Origin: Escherichia coli
Lineage (GTDB): Bacteria > Pseudomonadota > Gammaproteobacteria > Enterobacterales > Enterobacteriaceae
NCBI RefSeq assembly: GCF_036503815.1
Contig: NZ_AP027764.1
Coordinates: forward strand, 3,596,001 to 3,660,000
Length of the DNA stretch: 64,000 bases
Direction: 5' to 3'
Made by a program: the position numbers and the translations under genes. Below, piece by piece: positions 33,823 through 43,900 of this stretch (its first letter is position 1; each line of letters starts with the position of its first letter). The notes under the pieces were generated by a model. That model had not been told where the DNA came from, searched no databases, and worked only from the letters and a program-made list of their open reading frames with translations.

Positions 33823-35697
33823 TCAGGAAACCAGCAGCTGGTTCATACGGCGAATAAACAGGTTCGGATCTTCCAGTGTACCGCGCTCTGCCAGCAGCGC
33901 CTGATCCAGCAGCAGTTCTACCCACTCGCTGAACTTCGCTTCATCTTCAGTATCTGCCGCACGTTTCACCAGTACGTGATCCGGGTTCAGTTCGAAGATG
34001 TATTTCACTTCTGGTACTTTCTGGCCCGCCGCAGCGAACAGTTTCGCCATCTGGGTGCTCATTTCGTCCGCGTCGGTCGAAACGATCGCTGGCGTATCGG
34101 TCAGACGGTGAGTCAGACGGACATCTTTCACGCGCTCGCCGAGCAGGGCTTTCACACGGTCGATGAACGGAGTCAGTGCTTTCTCCGCTTCTTTCGCGCT
34201 CTCATCAACTTCGTCAGCCAGTTTTTCCAGCGACTCGTCAACTTTAGACACAGACTGGAACGGTTTACCGTCGAACTCAGTCAGATAGTTCATCATCCAC
34301 TCATCAATGCGGTCGGAAAGCAGCAGAACTTCGATGCCTTTCTTACGCAGCAGTTCCAGGTGCGGGCTGCTCTTCGCTGCCGCATAGCTGTCTGCGGTGA
34401 TGTAGTAGATTTTCTCCTGCCCTTCTTTCATGCGGGAAACGTAGTCTTCCAGAGACACGGTCTGCGCAGAAGTGTCGGTATGTGTAGAAGCAAAACGCAG
34501 CAGTTTGGCGATCGCTTCCTGGTTAGCGAAATCTTCCGCCGGACCTTCTTTCAGCACCAGGCCAAACTGTTGCCAGAAGGTCTGGTATTTTTCCGCGTCG
34601 TCTTTCGCCAGTTTTTCCAGCATTTGCAGCACACGCTTGGTCAGCGCATTGCGCAGGTTGCGGGTTACCGTGCTGTCCTGGAGGATTTCACGGGAAACAT
34701 TCAGCGGCAGATCGCTGGAGTCAATCAGACCACGCACGAAGCGCAGATAGTTCGGCATGAACTGTTCTGCGTCGTCCATGATGAACACACGCTGAACATA
34801 CAGTTTCAGGCCGTGTTTATGATCGCGGTTCCACATATCCCACGGTGCCTGCGACGGGATGTACAGCAGGCTGGTGTACTCCTGCTTACCTTCGACACGG
34901 TTGTGGCTCCAGGTCAGCGGATCGTTAAAGTCGTGGGCGATGTGTTTGTAGAACTCTTTGTACTCTTCGTCGGTGATTTCCGACTTGTTACGGGTCCACA
35001 GAGCCTGCGCTTTGTTGATTTTCTCCCAGGAAATAACGGTTTCGCCGTCTTTCTCTTCGCGTTTTTCGATCTCTACCGGCAGCGCGATATGGTCGGAGTA
35101 TTTGCTGATGATGGAACGCACGCGCCAGTCATCGAGGAACTCGTCTTCGCCTTCACGCAGATGCAGGGTGATTTCAGTACCACGATCTTCTTTGGTGATG
35201 TCGGCAACGGTATATTCACCTTCGCCAGCCGATTCCCAGAAGACGCCGTTTTCTGGTTTTTCGCCTGCCGCGCGAGTACGCACGGTCACTTTGTCGGCCA
35301 CGATAAACGCAGAGTAGAAACCAACACCAAACTGACCGATCAGTTGGCTGTCTTTCGCCTGGTCAGAACCCAGGGATTCGAGGAATGATTTGGTGCCGGA
35401 TTTAGCGATAGTCCCCAGATGGTCAATTACTTCGTCGCGGGTCATCCCCACGCCGTTGTCGGAAATGGTCAGCGTACGCTTGTCTTTATCGAAAGAGACA
35501 CGAACGCGCAGTTCGCCATCACCTTCGTACAGGTCCGGGTTAGAGAGCGCGCGGAAACGCAGCTTGTCCGCCGCATCGGAGGCGTTAGAGATAAGCTCAC
35601 GCAGGAAGATTTCTTTATTGGAATAGAGAGAATGGATCATCAGGTGCAGAAGCTGTTTCACTTCTGACTGAAAACCACGAGTTTCTTGTCCTTTCAT
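33823..35697 (-). CDS. htpG: Molecular chaperone HtpG (bacterial Hsp90)
   Basis: The 624-residue cytosolic chaperone is an ATP-dependent dimer. The N-terminal GHKL ATPase domain contains E34 and N38 in RELISNASDAADKLR, then DNGVGM and GQFGVGFYSAF. The middle domain contributes the NVSREILQ segment and catalytic arginine region, and the C-terminal dimerisation domain closes the chain. It lacks the eukaryotic MEEVD tail, as expected. Length equals E. coli HtpG. A consensus sigma-32 promoter lies about 60-80 nt upstream of the start codon, so heat induction is expected. A strong terminator follows. Confidence 0.97.
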   Translation of the reverse strand: MKGQETRGFQSEVKQLLHLMIHSLYSNKEIFLRELISNASDAADKLRFRALSNPDLYEGDGELRVRVSFDKDKRTLTISDNGVGMTRDEVIDHLGTIAKSGTKSFLESLGSDQAKDSQLIGQFGVGFYSAFIVADKVTVRTRAAGEKPENGVFWESAGEGEYTVADITKEDRGTEITLHLREGEDEFLDDWRVRSIISKYSDHIALPVEIEKREEKDGETVISWEKINKAQALWTRNKSEITDEEYKEFYKHIAHDFNDPLTWSHNRVEGKQEYTSLLYIPSQAPWDMWNRDHKHGLKLYVQRVFIMDDAEQFMPNYLRFVRGLIDSSDLPLNVSREILQDSTVTRNLRNALTKRVLQMLEKLAKDDAEKYQTFWQQFGLVLKEGPAEDFANQEAIAKLLRFASTHTDTSAQTVSLEDYVSRMKEGQEKIYYITADSYAAAKSSPHLELLRKKGIEVLLLSDRIDEWMMNYLTEFDGKPFQSVSKVDESLEKLADEVDESAKEAEKALTPFIDRVKALLGERVKDVRLTHRLTDTPAIVSTDADEMSTQMAKLFAAAGQKVPEVKYIFELNPDHVLVKRAADTEDEAKFSEWVELLLDQALLAERGTLEDPNLFIRRMNQLLVS

Positions 35698-35748
35698 GTA
35701 GGTCTACCTCAATAATGCCATTTTAAGGTTAAAAACAGGATGAGGGAG

Positions 35749-35777
35749 AGATGGGGACAAGGGAGAATAATTTCAAG
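35749..35777 (-). promoter_or_regulatory. Sigma-32 heat-shock promoter of htpG
   Basis: On the minus strand, CTTGAAA (35777-35771) and CCCCATCT (35756-35749) are separated by 14 bp. Both boxes match the RpoH consensus almost perfectly. The -10 box lies 51 nt before the htpG ATG. This agrees with established heat induction of htpG. Confidence 0.93.
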
Positions 35778-35806
35778 CGAGAGCAGGTGATCCTGCTCTC
35801 GTTTGC

Positions 35807-36412
35807 TTAAAAACGAATCTTATGACGCCCGGCAAGGGAGTGTGACAGCGTGGTGCCATCGACCATTTCCAGTTCGCCGCCAACCGGTACGCCATGAGCG
35901 ATTCGGCTGGCTTCCACGTCATATTGCGCGCAAAGCTCGGCAATGTAGTTAGCGGTAGCTTCACCTTCAACCGTGGGGTTGGTGGCGAGGATCACTTCAG
36001 TGATTTTTTCCTCTGCCAGACGCTGTTCCAGACGATCAAGGCCGATATCATCCGGACCGATGCCGTCCAGCGGTGACAGATGTCCCATCAACACAAAATA
36101 ACGACCTGAAAACTGCCCCGTCTGCTCAATGGCGTAAATGTCCGCCGGACTCTCCACCACGCAGATTTGACCGTTTTCCTGACGACGCGGATTCGAACAG
36201 ATGTTACAGACTTCCTGTTCGGTGAAGGTGCGGCAATCGGCGCAGTGGCCGATTTCCGACATCGCCCGGGTGAGCGCCTGCGCCAGACGCATCCCGCCGC
36301 TACGATCGCGCTGAAGCAGCGTGAACGCCATACGCTGCGCCGACTTCGGGCCCACGCCCGGCAGACAGCGCAGTGCTTCCATAAGCTGTGTTAACAGCGG
36401 GCTGGTTTGCAT
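35807..36412 (-). CDS. recR: Recombination mediator RecR
   Basis: The 201-residue protein works with RecF and RecO to load RecA on gapped, SSB-coated DNA. An N-terminal helix-hairpin-helix (LPGVGPKSAQRMAF) precedes a four-cysteine zinc finger (C57, C60, C69, C72). The Toprim domain follows with CVVESPADIYAIE. Its start codon overlaps the ybaB stop (TGATG), so translation is coupled. It is last gene of the dnaX-ybaB-recR operon. Length equals the E. coli protein. Confidence 0.96.
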   Translation of the reverse strand: MQTSPLLTQLMEALRCLPGVGPKSAQRMAFTLLQRDRSGGMRLAQALTRAMSEIGHCADCRTFTEQEVCNICSNPRRQENGQICVVESPADIYAIEQTGQFSGRYFVLMGHLSPLDGIGPDDIGLDRLEQRLAEEKITEVILATNPTVEGEATANYIAELCAQYDVEASRIAHGVPVGGELEMVDGTTLSHSLAGRHKIRF

Positions 36413-36741
36413 CAGAACGGCATCTTAAAGCCAGGCGGCAGCTGCATTCCGGAGGATACAGAGGCCATTTTTTCTTTCTGCGTTTCTTCGATACGACGTG
36501 CCGCGTCGTTGAATGCTGCAGCCACCAGGTCTTCCAGCATCTCTTTGTCGTCTTCCAGCAGGCTCGGGTCGATCTCTACGCGACGGCAGTTGTGTGCACC
36601 GTTGATGGTCACTTTTACCAGACCTGCGCCAGATTCGCCGGTCACTTCCAGCTGCGCGATCTCTTCCTGCATTTTCTGCATTTTTTCTTGCATCTGCTGG
36701 GCTTGCTTCATCAGGTTACCCAGACCGCCTTTACCAAACAT
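36412..36741 (-). CDS. ybaB: Nucleoid-associated protein YbaB (EbfC family)
   Basis: The 109-residue DNA-binding protein starts at ATG 36741 ([13 protein letters not shown]), the usual family start; a Met five codons upstream is in frame but is not family-like. The N-terminal helix is amphipathic and Gln/Met/Glu-rich ([16 protein letters not shown]). A central beta-hairpin and C-terminal helix form the tweezers-like dimer of the family. It lies between dnaX and recR, an arrangement conserved widely among bacteria, and its stop overlaps the recR start. Its role in recombination or repair is inferred in the literature from this linkage. Confidence 0.95.
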
Positions 36742-36793
36742 AGGTTTCTCTCTCAATCACGTTAAGGATGACGAACGTAAGCTGTGCTTACGA

Positions 36794-38725
36794 TCAAATG
36801 GGGCGGATACTTTCTTCATCCAGCTCCGCATCGAAGAATCGACGCAGGGTCTGAATATTATTATCCGCAATAATGGACTCGCGCGCCTGCGCAAGTTTTT
36901 CTTCGTATATCGCCTGACGCCATTCCAGCGGCGTGCGCACCGCGGGATTATCATCTTCAACGATAGTCAGTTCAACCGTTGAACCTTTTAACGTGCTCAA
37001 CGCTTCAGCCAGTTTTTGCTGTGCACCGCGGTTGTTTAAATGCCGCTGAGAGGAGCGCAAATGCAGACATACTGCGTTGTCGCTCTCCTCTTTCCAGGCA
37101 TTTAACGCCACCTGTTCGACCAGTTTTGGTAGCGAAAGTTGACTCACCTGAGCCGCCCACGGGTCGCGCTCAATGGCTTCTGCCGCCAGCTTCGCCGCCA
37201 GTTCCGGCGTTTTTTCATGTTCCAGCGCTTTTTTTAGCGCCTTCGGCGTGGCGACCACTTCTTTTTGCTGCATCACTGGAGTGGTCGCCTTCCAGCGATA
37301 CGCTTCTTTTTTGGCTGGCGCTTTTTCCAGCGCCGATGGCACCGGACGCGCCTGAACGCGATCGGTGACCGAAGCCAGTCTTTCCAGCGCAGCGTTATTC
37401 ACCGGCCGCGCGCGGGTAGCGGCTGCCGGTTCACTCTTTTTTGCTTTGGTTGCTCCCTGTGCGCGCTGCAGTTGTTGGCGCGCCGCCAACACCTGGCTGG
37501 TGGTTTCTGAGAGCGGTACAGTCGGTGCCTGCTGCGGAGCTGATTGCGGTTGCGGCGGCACCTGGGTTGGCGTCATTACTGCCGTTGGCGCGACGGGCGC
37601 AAAAGACTGGCGTGGCACTTCTGGCTCAGGCAGCGGCATACGCGGATGAAACGCCAGTGCGCGCAACAGCGTCATCTCAACGCCCATGCGGCGGTCCGGC
37701 GCATACGGTAATTCTTTGCGACCAATCAACAGCGTTTGATAGTAAAGCTGAATATCCGTCGGCGGTATGGTGCGCGCCAGTTCACGCATCCGCAGCTCGA
37801 TGGCGGCCATGTCGTTGCCCAGCGCAGCAGGGGAAAGTTGCACCATTGCAATGCGGTGCAACAGGCCGAGCATTTCTACCAGCAACGCTTCCCACTCAAT
37901 ACCACGAGCGGCGGCTTCATTAATCAGCGACATTACACGCTCGCCGTTGGCTTCAACCATCGCTTCAACCAGCGACAGCGCCTGATCGTCGTCAAGCGTA
38001 CCCAGCATCGCACTGACCGCCTGTGTTGAAACCTGTCCGTCACCGCTGGCAATTGCCTGGTCGGTTAAACTTAAGGCATCTCGCAAGCTGCCTTCAGCGG
38101 CGCGCGCCAGCAGTTGCAGCGCCCGCGGCTCGTGAGCGATATGTTCTTCGTTGAGGATGTGCTCAAGCTGATGGCGAATTTGCTCGACATCCAGCGCCTT
38201 AAGATGAAATTGCAGGCAGCGTGACAAAATCGTCACCGGCAATTTCTGCGGATCGGTCGTCGCCAGCAGAAACTTGACGTGCTCCGGCGGTTCTTCAAGG
38301 GTTTTTAACAGTGCGTTAAAGCTGTGGCGCGACAGCATATGCACTTCGTCGATCAGATAAACTTTAAAACGACCACGCGCTGGCGCGTACTGGACGTTAT
38401 CCAGCAGGTCGCGGGTATCTTCGACTTTGGTACGCGAGGCGGCGTCGATCTCAATCAGATCGACAAAGCGCCCCTGCTCAATTTCACGACAGTTATCGCA
38501 CACGCCGCACGGCGTCGCGGTAATGCCGGTTTCGCAGTTTAGCCCCTTCGCCAGCAGTCGGGCGATAGAGGTTTTTCCGACGCCACGGGTGCCGGAAAAA
38601 AGATAAGCATGATGAATACGCCCTAACGACAAGCCGTTCGCCAGTGCGGTCAGCACATGTTCCTGGCCGACGACGTCAGCAAAGGTTTGTGGGCGCCATT
38701 TTCGGGCTAAGACCTGATAACTCAT
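36794..38725 (-). CDS. dnaX: DNA polymerase III subunits tau and gamma
   Basis: The 643-residue tau is the clamp-loader ATPase. AAA+ Walker A GTRGVGKT is at residues 45-52, and the zinc module uses C64, C73, C76 and C79. The Walker B region reads VYLIDEVHMLS, and sensor SRC lies in TILSRCLQ. A Pro/Gln/Ala-rich linker follows after residue ~370, then the DnaB- and alpha-binding C-terminal domains. A slippery AAAAAAG at codons 428-430 yields the shorter gamma product. It heads the dnaX-ybaB-recR operon. Length matches E. coli tau. Confidence 0.97.
   Translation of the reverse strand: MSYQVLARKWRPQTFADVVGQEHVLTALANGLSLGRIHHAYLFSGTRGVGKTSIARLLAKGLNCETGITATPCGVCDNCREIEQGRFVDLIEIDAASRTKVEDTRDLLDNVQYAPARGRFKVYLIDEVHMLSRHSFNALLKTLEEPPEHVKFLLATTDPQKLPVTILSRCLQFHLKALDVEQIRHQLEHILNEEHIAHEPRALQLLARAAEGSLRDALSLTDQAIASGDGQVSTQAVSAMLGTLDDDQALSLVEAMVEANGERVMSLINEAAARGIEWEALLVEMLGLLHRIAMVQLSPAALGNDMAAIELRMRELARTIPPTDIQLYYQTLLIGRKELPYAPDRRMGVEMTLLRALAFHPRMPLPEPEVPRQSFAPVAPTAVMTPTQVPPQPQSAPQQAPTVPLSETTSQVLAARQQLQRAQGATKAKKSEPAAATRARPVNNAALERLASVTDRVQARPVPSALEKAPAKKEAYRWKATTPVMQQKEVVATPKALKKALEHEKTPELAAKLAAEAIERDPWAAQVSQLSLPKLVEQVALNAWKEESDNAVCLHLRSSQRHLNNRGAQQKLAEALSTLKGSTVELTIVEDDNPAVRTPLEWRQAIYEEKLAQARESIIADNNIQTLRRFFDAELDEESIRPI
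37405..37442 (-). promoter_or_regulatory. dnaX programmed -1 frameshift signal (gamma subunit)
   Basis: The heptamer A-AAA-AAG occupies 37442-37436 on the minus strand, with AAG being codon 430. After a -1 slip, the next codons are GAG and then TGA, giving a 431-residue gamma subunit. A GC-rich stem (ACCGGC ... GCCGGT) begins a few bases downstream as the stimulatory hairpin. This is the established E. coli signal and is fully preserved. Confidence 0.92.
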
Positions 38726-38811
38726 TGGCAGGCTCTGAAACGCTGGAAGGTGGATTCACGAAGGGGTAATGCTAACACAGCCCCGTCAGAACGGCGAGGC
38801 TGAATGCACAT

Positions 38812-38842
38812 CTTGTGCTGTCCGTAGCGTGGACAGCACAAG
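38812..38842. terminator. 12-bp inverted repeat between apt and dnaX
   Basis: CTTGTGCTGTCC and GGACAGCACAAG form a perfect 12-bp stem with a 7-nt loop (GTAGCGT). It lies 11 nt after the apt stop and 87 nt before the dnaX start, both on the minus strand. No T-tract follows, so it may be a weak terminator or attenuator between apt and the dnaX operon. Confidence 0.45.
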
Positions 38843-38853
38843 ACTGGCGATAA

Positions 38854-39405
38854 TTAATGGCCCGGGAACGGGACAAGGCTGTAGCTGGTAATGCCCTGTT
38901 TTTCCAGACGCTGTTCGCCGCCGAGATCGAACAGGTTGATAATGAACGCAGCGTCAGCCACTTCACCACCCAGACGACGGATCAGTTTAACCGTCGCTTC
39001 AATAGTGCCGCCGGTTGCCAGCAGATCGTCCACCACCAGAACTTTATCGCCCGGTTTGATGGCATCAACGTGGATTTCCAGCTGATCGGTGCCGTATTCC
39101 AGATCGTAAGTTTCACTGATGGTTTCACGCGGCAGTTTGCCCGGTTTACGGACCGGTACAAAGCCAACGCCCAGACCCAGAGCTACCGGAGCGCCAAACA
39201 AGAAGCCACGCGCTTCGGTGCCGACAACTTTGGTAATGCCCGCATTTTTGTAACGCTCAACCAGCAAGTCGATGCTGAGAGCGTAAGCTTTCGGGTCTTC
39301 CAGTAAGCTGGTGACATCACGGAAAAGAATGCCGGGTTTTGGGTAGTCCTGAATGCTTTTGATGCTATTTTTGAGATACTCAAGCTGCTGTGCAGTCGCG
39401 GTCAT
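38854..39405 (-). CDS. apt: Adenine phosphoribosyltransferase
   Basis: The 183-residue enzyme converts adenine and PRPP to AMP in purine salvage. The PRPP-binding motif [13 protein letters not shown] lies near residues 123-135, and PRTase-fold blocks such as FRDVTSLL and [13 protein letters not shown] precede it. The start is ATG 39405 ([13 protein letters not shown]), which matches the family; the upstream in-frame Met adds non-conserved sequence. It is upstream of dnaX on the same strand with a hairpin between. Confidence 0.96.
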
Positions 39406-39557
39406 AAGTGTATGCCTGCTTGTTACGGTGGTACTCACGGCGCGTTTTAAACGTATCAAAAGTAACAGTTGTTTAACCTTTGACCGCCTGCGCCTGTGCT
39501 CGAAAACGCCAGAATGTACTGGCTGTACGCAATAATTGCAACTGCGATTGTTGTGCT

Positions 39558-39935
39558 TCAGTGCTTTTCTTGCTTTTCATCAATCACCGGAATTCGCCAC
39601 ATATAAAAAAGCAAACAGGCGAGAATTACCAGCAACATGATGCGCACCCATGGCATCTGGACGAACCACAGAGAAATGGCAAACGTGAGCAAAATAAGCA
39701 AAATCGCCCGCGGTTTGACGCCGCGCGGCATCGCATGATGTTTCTGCCAGAAACGTAGATAGCTGCCAAACCATGAGCGGTACAGCAACCAGGCGTGAAA
39801 GCGCGGGGAAGAACGGGCAAAGCACCAGGCCGCCAGCAGGATAAACGGCGTCGTCGGTAATACCGGTAATACCACGCCCAGCGTACCCAGCACTACCGCC
39901 AGCCAGCCAATGATGATTAAAATGATTCGTTGCAT
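39558..39935 (-). CDS. ybaN: YbaN, DUF454 inner-membrane protein
   Basis: The 125-residue protein has three to four hydrophobic segments: an N-terminal pair around [28 protein letters not shown], a central one, and a C-terminal pair with [17 protein letters not shown]. The motif [20 protein letters not shown] is typical of DUF454 (YbaN) proteins. Function is not established. A Fur-box-like sequence lies just upstream of the start (39972-39990), which suggests iron-responsive control of ybaN, of divergent priC, or of both. Length matches the E. coli protein. Confidence 0.9.
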
Positions 39936-39971
39936 ATTGAGTGTTGTCAGCTTACAGAGTGGCTACTTTAG

Positions 39972-39990
39972 CATAACAATTATCATTTTC
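39972..39990. promoter_or_regulatory. Candidate Fur box between ybaN and priC
   Basis: On the minus strand GAAAATGATAATTGTTATG matches the 19-bp Fur consensus GATAATGATAATCATTATC at 15 of 19 positions. It lies 37 nt upstream of ybaN and 15 nt upstream of priC, so it could overlap either promoter. It is a sequence match only. Confidence 0.55.
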
Positions 39991-40004
39991 ATTGAGGTCT
40001 TATC

Positions 40005-40532
40005 GTGAAAACCGCCCTGCTGCTGGAAAAACTGGAAGGACAGCTCGCCACGCTGCGTCAGCGTTGTGCCCCGGTAGCGCAATTTGCCACGCTAAGTGCC
40101 CGTTTTGACAGGCACCTTTTTCAGACCCGTGCGACAACACTACAGGCTTGTCTCGATGAGGCGGGCGATAATCTGGCTGCGCTTCGTCATGCGGTTGAGC
40201 AGCAACAGCTGCCGCAAGTGGCATGGCTGGCGGAACATCTGGCTGCACAACTGGAAGCCATCGCGCGTGAAGCCTCCGCCTGGTCATTGCGCGAGTGGGA
40301 CAGTGCGCCACCGAAAATTGCCCGCTGGCAGCGTAAACGTATTCAGCATCAGGATTTTGAGCGGCGACTTCGTGAGATGGTTGCCGAACGTAAAGCCCGC
40401 CTGCCGCGGGTGACCGATCTCGTGGAACAGCAAACGCTGCATCGTGAAGTAGAAGCTTATGAAGCGCGCCTGGCACGCTGCCGCCATGCGCTGGAAAAAA
40501 TCGAAAACAGGTTAGCGCGTTTAACCCGCTAG
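40005..40532 (+). CDS. priC: Primosomal replication protein PriC (N'')
   Basis: The 175-residue protein reloads DnaB helicase at stalled forks by the PriA-independent or Rep-linked restart route. The sequence is almost entirely helical and rich in Arg, Gln and Leu (LEKLEGQLATLRQRC, EAYEARLARCRHALEKIENR), as known for PriC. Start ATG 40005 follows GAGGTC at a suitable distance. It is 13 nt upstream of rsmS, a likely two-gene operon. It diverges from ybaN. Confidence 0.93.
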   Translation: MKTALLLEKLEGQLATLRQRCAPVAQFATLSARFDRHLFQTRATTLQACLDEAGDNLAALRHAVEQQQLPQVAWLAEHLAAQLEAIAREASAWSLREWDSAPPKIARWQRKRIQHQDFERRLREMVAERKARLPRVTDLVEQQTLHREVEAYEARLARCRHALEKIENRLARLTR

Positions 40533-40545
40533 CAATGGAGAGAGT

Positions 40546-40707
40546 ATGTCACTGGAAAATGCCCCTGACGATGTCAAACTGGCTGTCGATTTGATTGTGC
40601 TGCTGGAAGAAAATCAGATCCCAGCGCGCACCGTGCTGCGCGCGCTGGATATTGTAAAACGCGATTATGAAAAGAAATTAACGCGCGATGATGAGGCGGA
40701 AAAGTGA
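40546..40707 (+). CDS. rsmS: RsmS (YbaM), small DUF2496 protein
   Basis: This 53-residue product (MSLENAPDDVKLAVDLIVLL, then EENQIPARTVLRALDIVKRD and a charged tail) equals the small protein known as YbaM/RsmS in E. coli. It starts at ATG 40546 after GGAGAGAGT, 13 nt beyond priC. It is predicted to be mostly alpha-helical and soluble. In Pectobacterium its homologue affects secondary metabolism through the Rsm pathway; in E. coli the role is not established. Easily missed because of its length. Confidence 0.9.
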   Translation: MSLENAPDDVKLAVDLIVLLEENQIPARTVLRALDIVKRDYEKKLTRDDEAEK

Positions 40708-40760
40708 GAAATAAATGGGGCCGCTAAATGTCCCCTAAGATTGCGGGCAAACGCAAAACT

Positions 40761-40860
40761 GCCTGATGCGCTACGCTTATCAGGCCTACACCGCTCCTGC
40801 AATATATTGAATTCTTGCGATTTCGTAGGCCGGATAAGGCGGTCACGCCGCATCCGGCAT
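40761..40860. repeat. BIME between rsmS and mscK
   Basis: Two REP-like palindromes occur between convergent genes: GCCTGATGCGC...GCTTATCAGGC at 40761-40785 and GGCCGGATAAGGC...GCCGCATCCGGC at 40828-40859. The rest of this 211-bp gap shows no gene. Confidence 0.75.
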
Positions 40861-40918
40861 GAACAACGCGCACTTTGTCAGTAATCTCGGGGCAACTAAA
40901 TGTCACCCCCTTTGGTTA

Positions 40919-43900
40919 TTACCCTACCGCTGGTGTCGGATCGTCGCCTTTGTACTCGCGTTTGACTTCCGTCACCTCATCGCCCTTCTCGTTGTGCAGA
41001 TGCACTTCAAGCTGGTTAAAGGCAATGTTGATGTCGTTTTCACGGCACAGCTGATCAATAGTACGGTTCAGCTCATCGACAGTACGACTGCGGTCACGCA
41101 GTTCACGCACGTACAGGCGCAGCTCGTGATCCAACGTGCTGGCACCAAACGCCGTAAAGAAGACTTCCGGCATGGGTTCGTGCATCACCCTTGGGTGCTC
41201 AGTCGCCGCCTTCAGCAACACTTTACGCACTTTTTCCAGATCGGAGCCATAGGCCACGCCCAGGCGGATCACCAGACGCGTGGTGGTGTCGGTTAACGAC
41301 CAGTTGATCAGACGCTCGGTAACAAACGCTTTGTTCGGGATGATCACTTCTTTGCGATCGAAATCGGTAATCGTTGTCGCACGAATACGGATCTTACTGA
41401 CCGTCCCAGAGTAGGTACCAATGGTTACCGTGTCGCCAATGCGCACCGGACGTTCGAACAGGATAATCAAACCGGAGACGAAGTTACCGAAGATCTCTTG
41501 TAAACCAAAACCAAGACCTACGGATAATGCCGCCGCCAGCCACTGGAGTTTATCCCACGAGACGCCCAGCGATCCGAACACCGTCATCGCACCAACGGCA
41601 ATGATGATGTAGTTAAGGATGGTAGTAATGGCATACGACGCGCCCTGGCGCATATTCAGTCGCGAGAGCACCAATACTTCCAGCAAACCAGGCAGGTTGC
41701 GAATCAACGCCCAGGCTACCATTGAGGCGATAATCGCAAACAACAGACTGCCCATGGTGACGTTTTTCACCACCGCAGCGCCAGCTTCAGTGCCGTTGTA
41801 ATGCCAGAGCGTGATGCTGTCGAGATAGCTGAACACGGTGATCAAATCTGACCAAATTGCCCAGAACATGACACCGAACAGCGCAAACATCAGCAACATA
41901 GTAATACGCAGCGTCTGTTGGTTAACCTGCTCCAGTGCAATGGTTGGTTCTTCCGGCGGTTCGGCACCTTCTGCGCCCTCTTTCACCAGATTCTGTCGAC
42001 GCGCGAGCGCACGACGCCAGGCGATACGCCGCGCCGCTACGCTTAAGCCGCGCAATACCGTCTGGTACAGCAGGTTCCAGATAATCACCAGATACACGGT
42101 TTCAATCCAACGTCCGGAGAGGCGCAGTGTGGTGTAGAAATAACCCGTGGCGGTCAGCACCATCAACGCAATTGGGATTATCGACAGTATGGTAATGGTG
42201 ACAAGTCGCATGGTGTGCGACTCTTTATCACGCCAGCTTTCGCGGCACATTGGCCATACCAGGAAGGCAATCAGCAGCAGGTTGAAGAAAATCATCGCCT
42301 GCCCCAGCACATCATCCATCAGATGCAGCGGGGAAAGTTCTGCCACCACAGACCAGAAATGAATTGGCAGCAACGCGAGACTGATGCGGACAATCTGCCG
42401 ACGCCAGTGGCTGGTCTGCTGTTCCGGCATGCCAAAGTGACGTACGGCAACACCGTTTTTCTCCAGCACTTTCCAGCACAGGCCAAACACCAGCCAGAAG
42501 ATCGCCAGTTTTTTACAGAACGACCACAGCAGTTCGCTGATGTTGAGCTGCATGGTTAGCAGAATCAGACCAACCGCAAGAATAATCAGACATACCGGCA
42601 GCGCGCGGATCAGGTCGATAAGGATCGCTTTTGGTGTGTTGAGCTGGCTGTCGTTACGCAGGGAACCCACAGCGGAAGCCAGTTTTTGTTGATACGCTTT
42701 CAGCCAGCCCAGACGCCAGTGGATCAGCCCGGCAATTAATAGCAGTGGCAAACCAGCGAGGAAAGCGATAAAGACGGCAGGCCAGGCTTTTTCCCAGTTT
42801 ACCGTGATCTTCATCGACTTAAATTCATCTTTCAGCGTTTGTGGGAACGCTTTGATCCAGTCCCAGTCCATTGGACGGTTACTGTTTACCCAAAAGATTT
42901 GCTGAGTCAGGATTGATTTCAGGTTTTTCGACACGCTCATTAACTGCTGCTGGTTGATTTGCAGGTTAATGGCCATCATCAACTGGTTACCCAACTGTTT
43001 ATTAAGCTGATCCAGCAGTTCGCGACGCATATCCACAACCTGGAGTAATGCGTCATGAACTTCACTGTTAACTTCGTTGGCGTGGCCTTCTTCCAGCTTG
43101 TTAACGAACGCATCACTCTGGAAGAGCGCATCACGCTGCTGGTTGACTTCAAACTGTTCGAGACGCAAATCCGCGATGCGGTTGGTCATGTTTTCCAGTT
43201 CATCCGCCGAGGGCAGCGTTTGTTGTTGCTGGTAAAGGATACGAGACAACAGCAGACTGCCCTTCAGGACGGCAATCTGCTCCTTAATATTTCGTTCCGA
43301 TTGCAGCGCCCGCTCAAGCCAGTTTTTGACTTTAATGTTTTGCTGCATTAGCTGATTACCGTTTTCAGTCGCGGTAATCAGACGCTGACTCAACTGCTGG
43401 TTAATTTCCAGTTCCTGTTTCACCAGAGGATTAGCCTGAATACGTGCAGCTTCATCCGGAGAGACGGCTTCCTGCGCCGTTTTTTCGGTTAAGGTCAGGC
43501 GCTTGCTGTTTACTGCTTCTTGCAACAGCTGCAACTGGTGCTCCAGACGGGCGCTGTTCGCCGTCACGTAATCACGCTGCTTTTGCAAGGTATCCTGTAA
43601 GACGGTGTTCCCTTCCAGGCTTTTTCGCTGCTGGTCAATCTCAGCATTCAGCAAAACCTGCTGGGCCTGCATCAACACTTTCTGGCTGGGACGTAAGGCA
43701 GTATCGCCAACATCAGTGCCATCCAGGCGGCTGCGAATTTGTTGCAGCTGCTGCGAAGCGTTATACATCGCATTTTGCACGCGTTCGGGCTGCGTCTGTA
43801 ACGAAACCAGCTGGCTGTTATAAGACGCCAGATCGTTTTGTGCGTTTTGCAAATCGTCCAGCGCCTGGGCAACGCGAGTTTCCAGCTGGCGCAACGAAAG

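Noticed and set aside
33796..35388. A 530-codon plus-strand open frame antisense to htpG
   Set aside because: Length alone is striking, but the translation is Phe/Arg/Gln-rich without any family pattern. The opposite strand encodes a complete HtpG with promoter and terminator. Long antisense frames are common over highly expressed enterobacterial genes.
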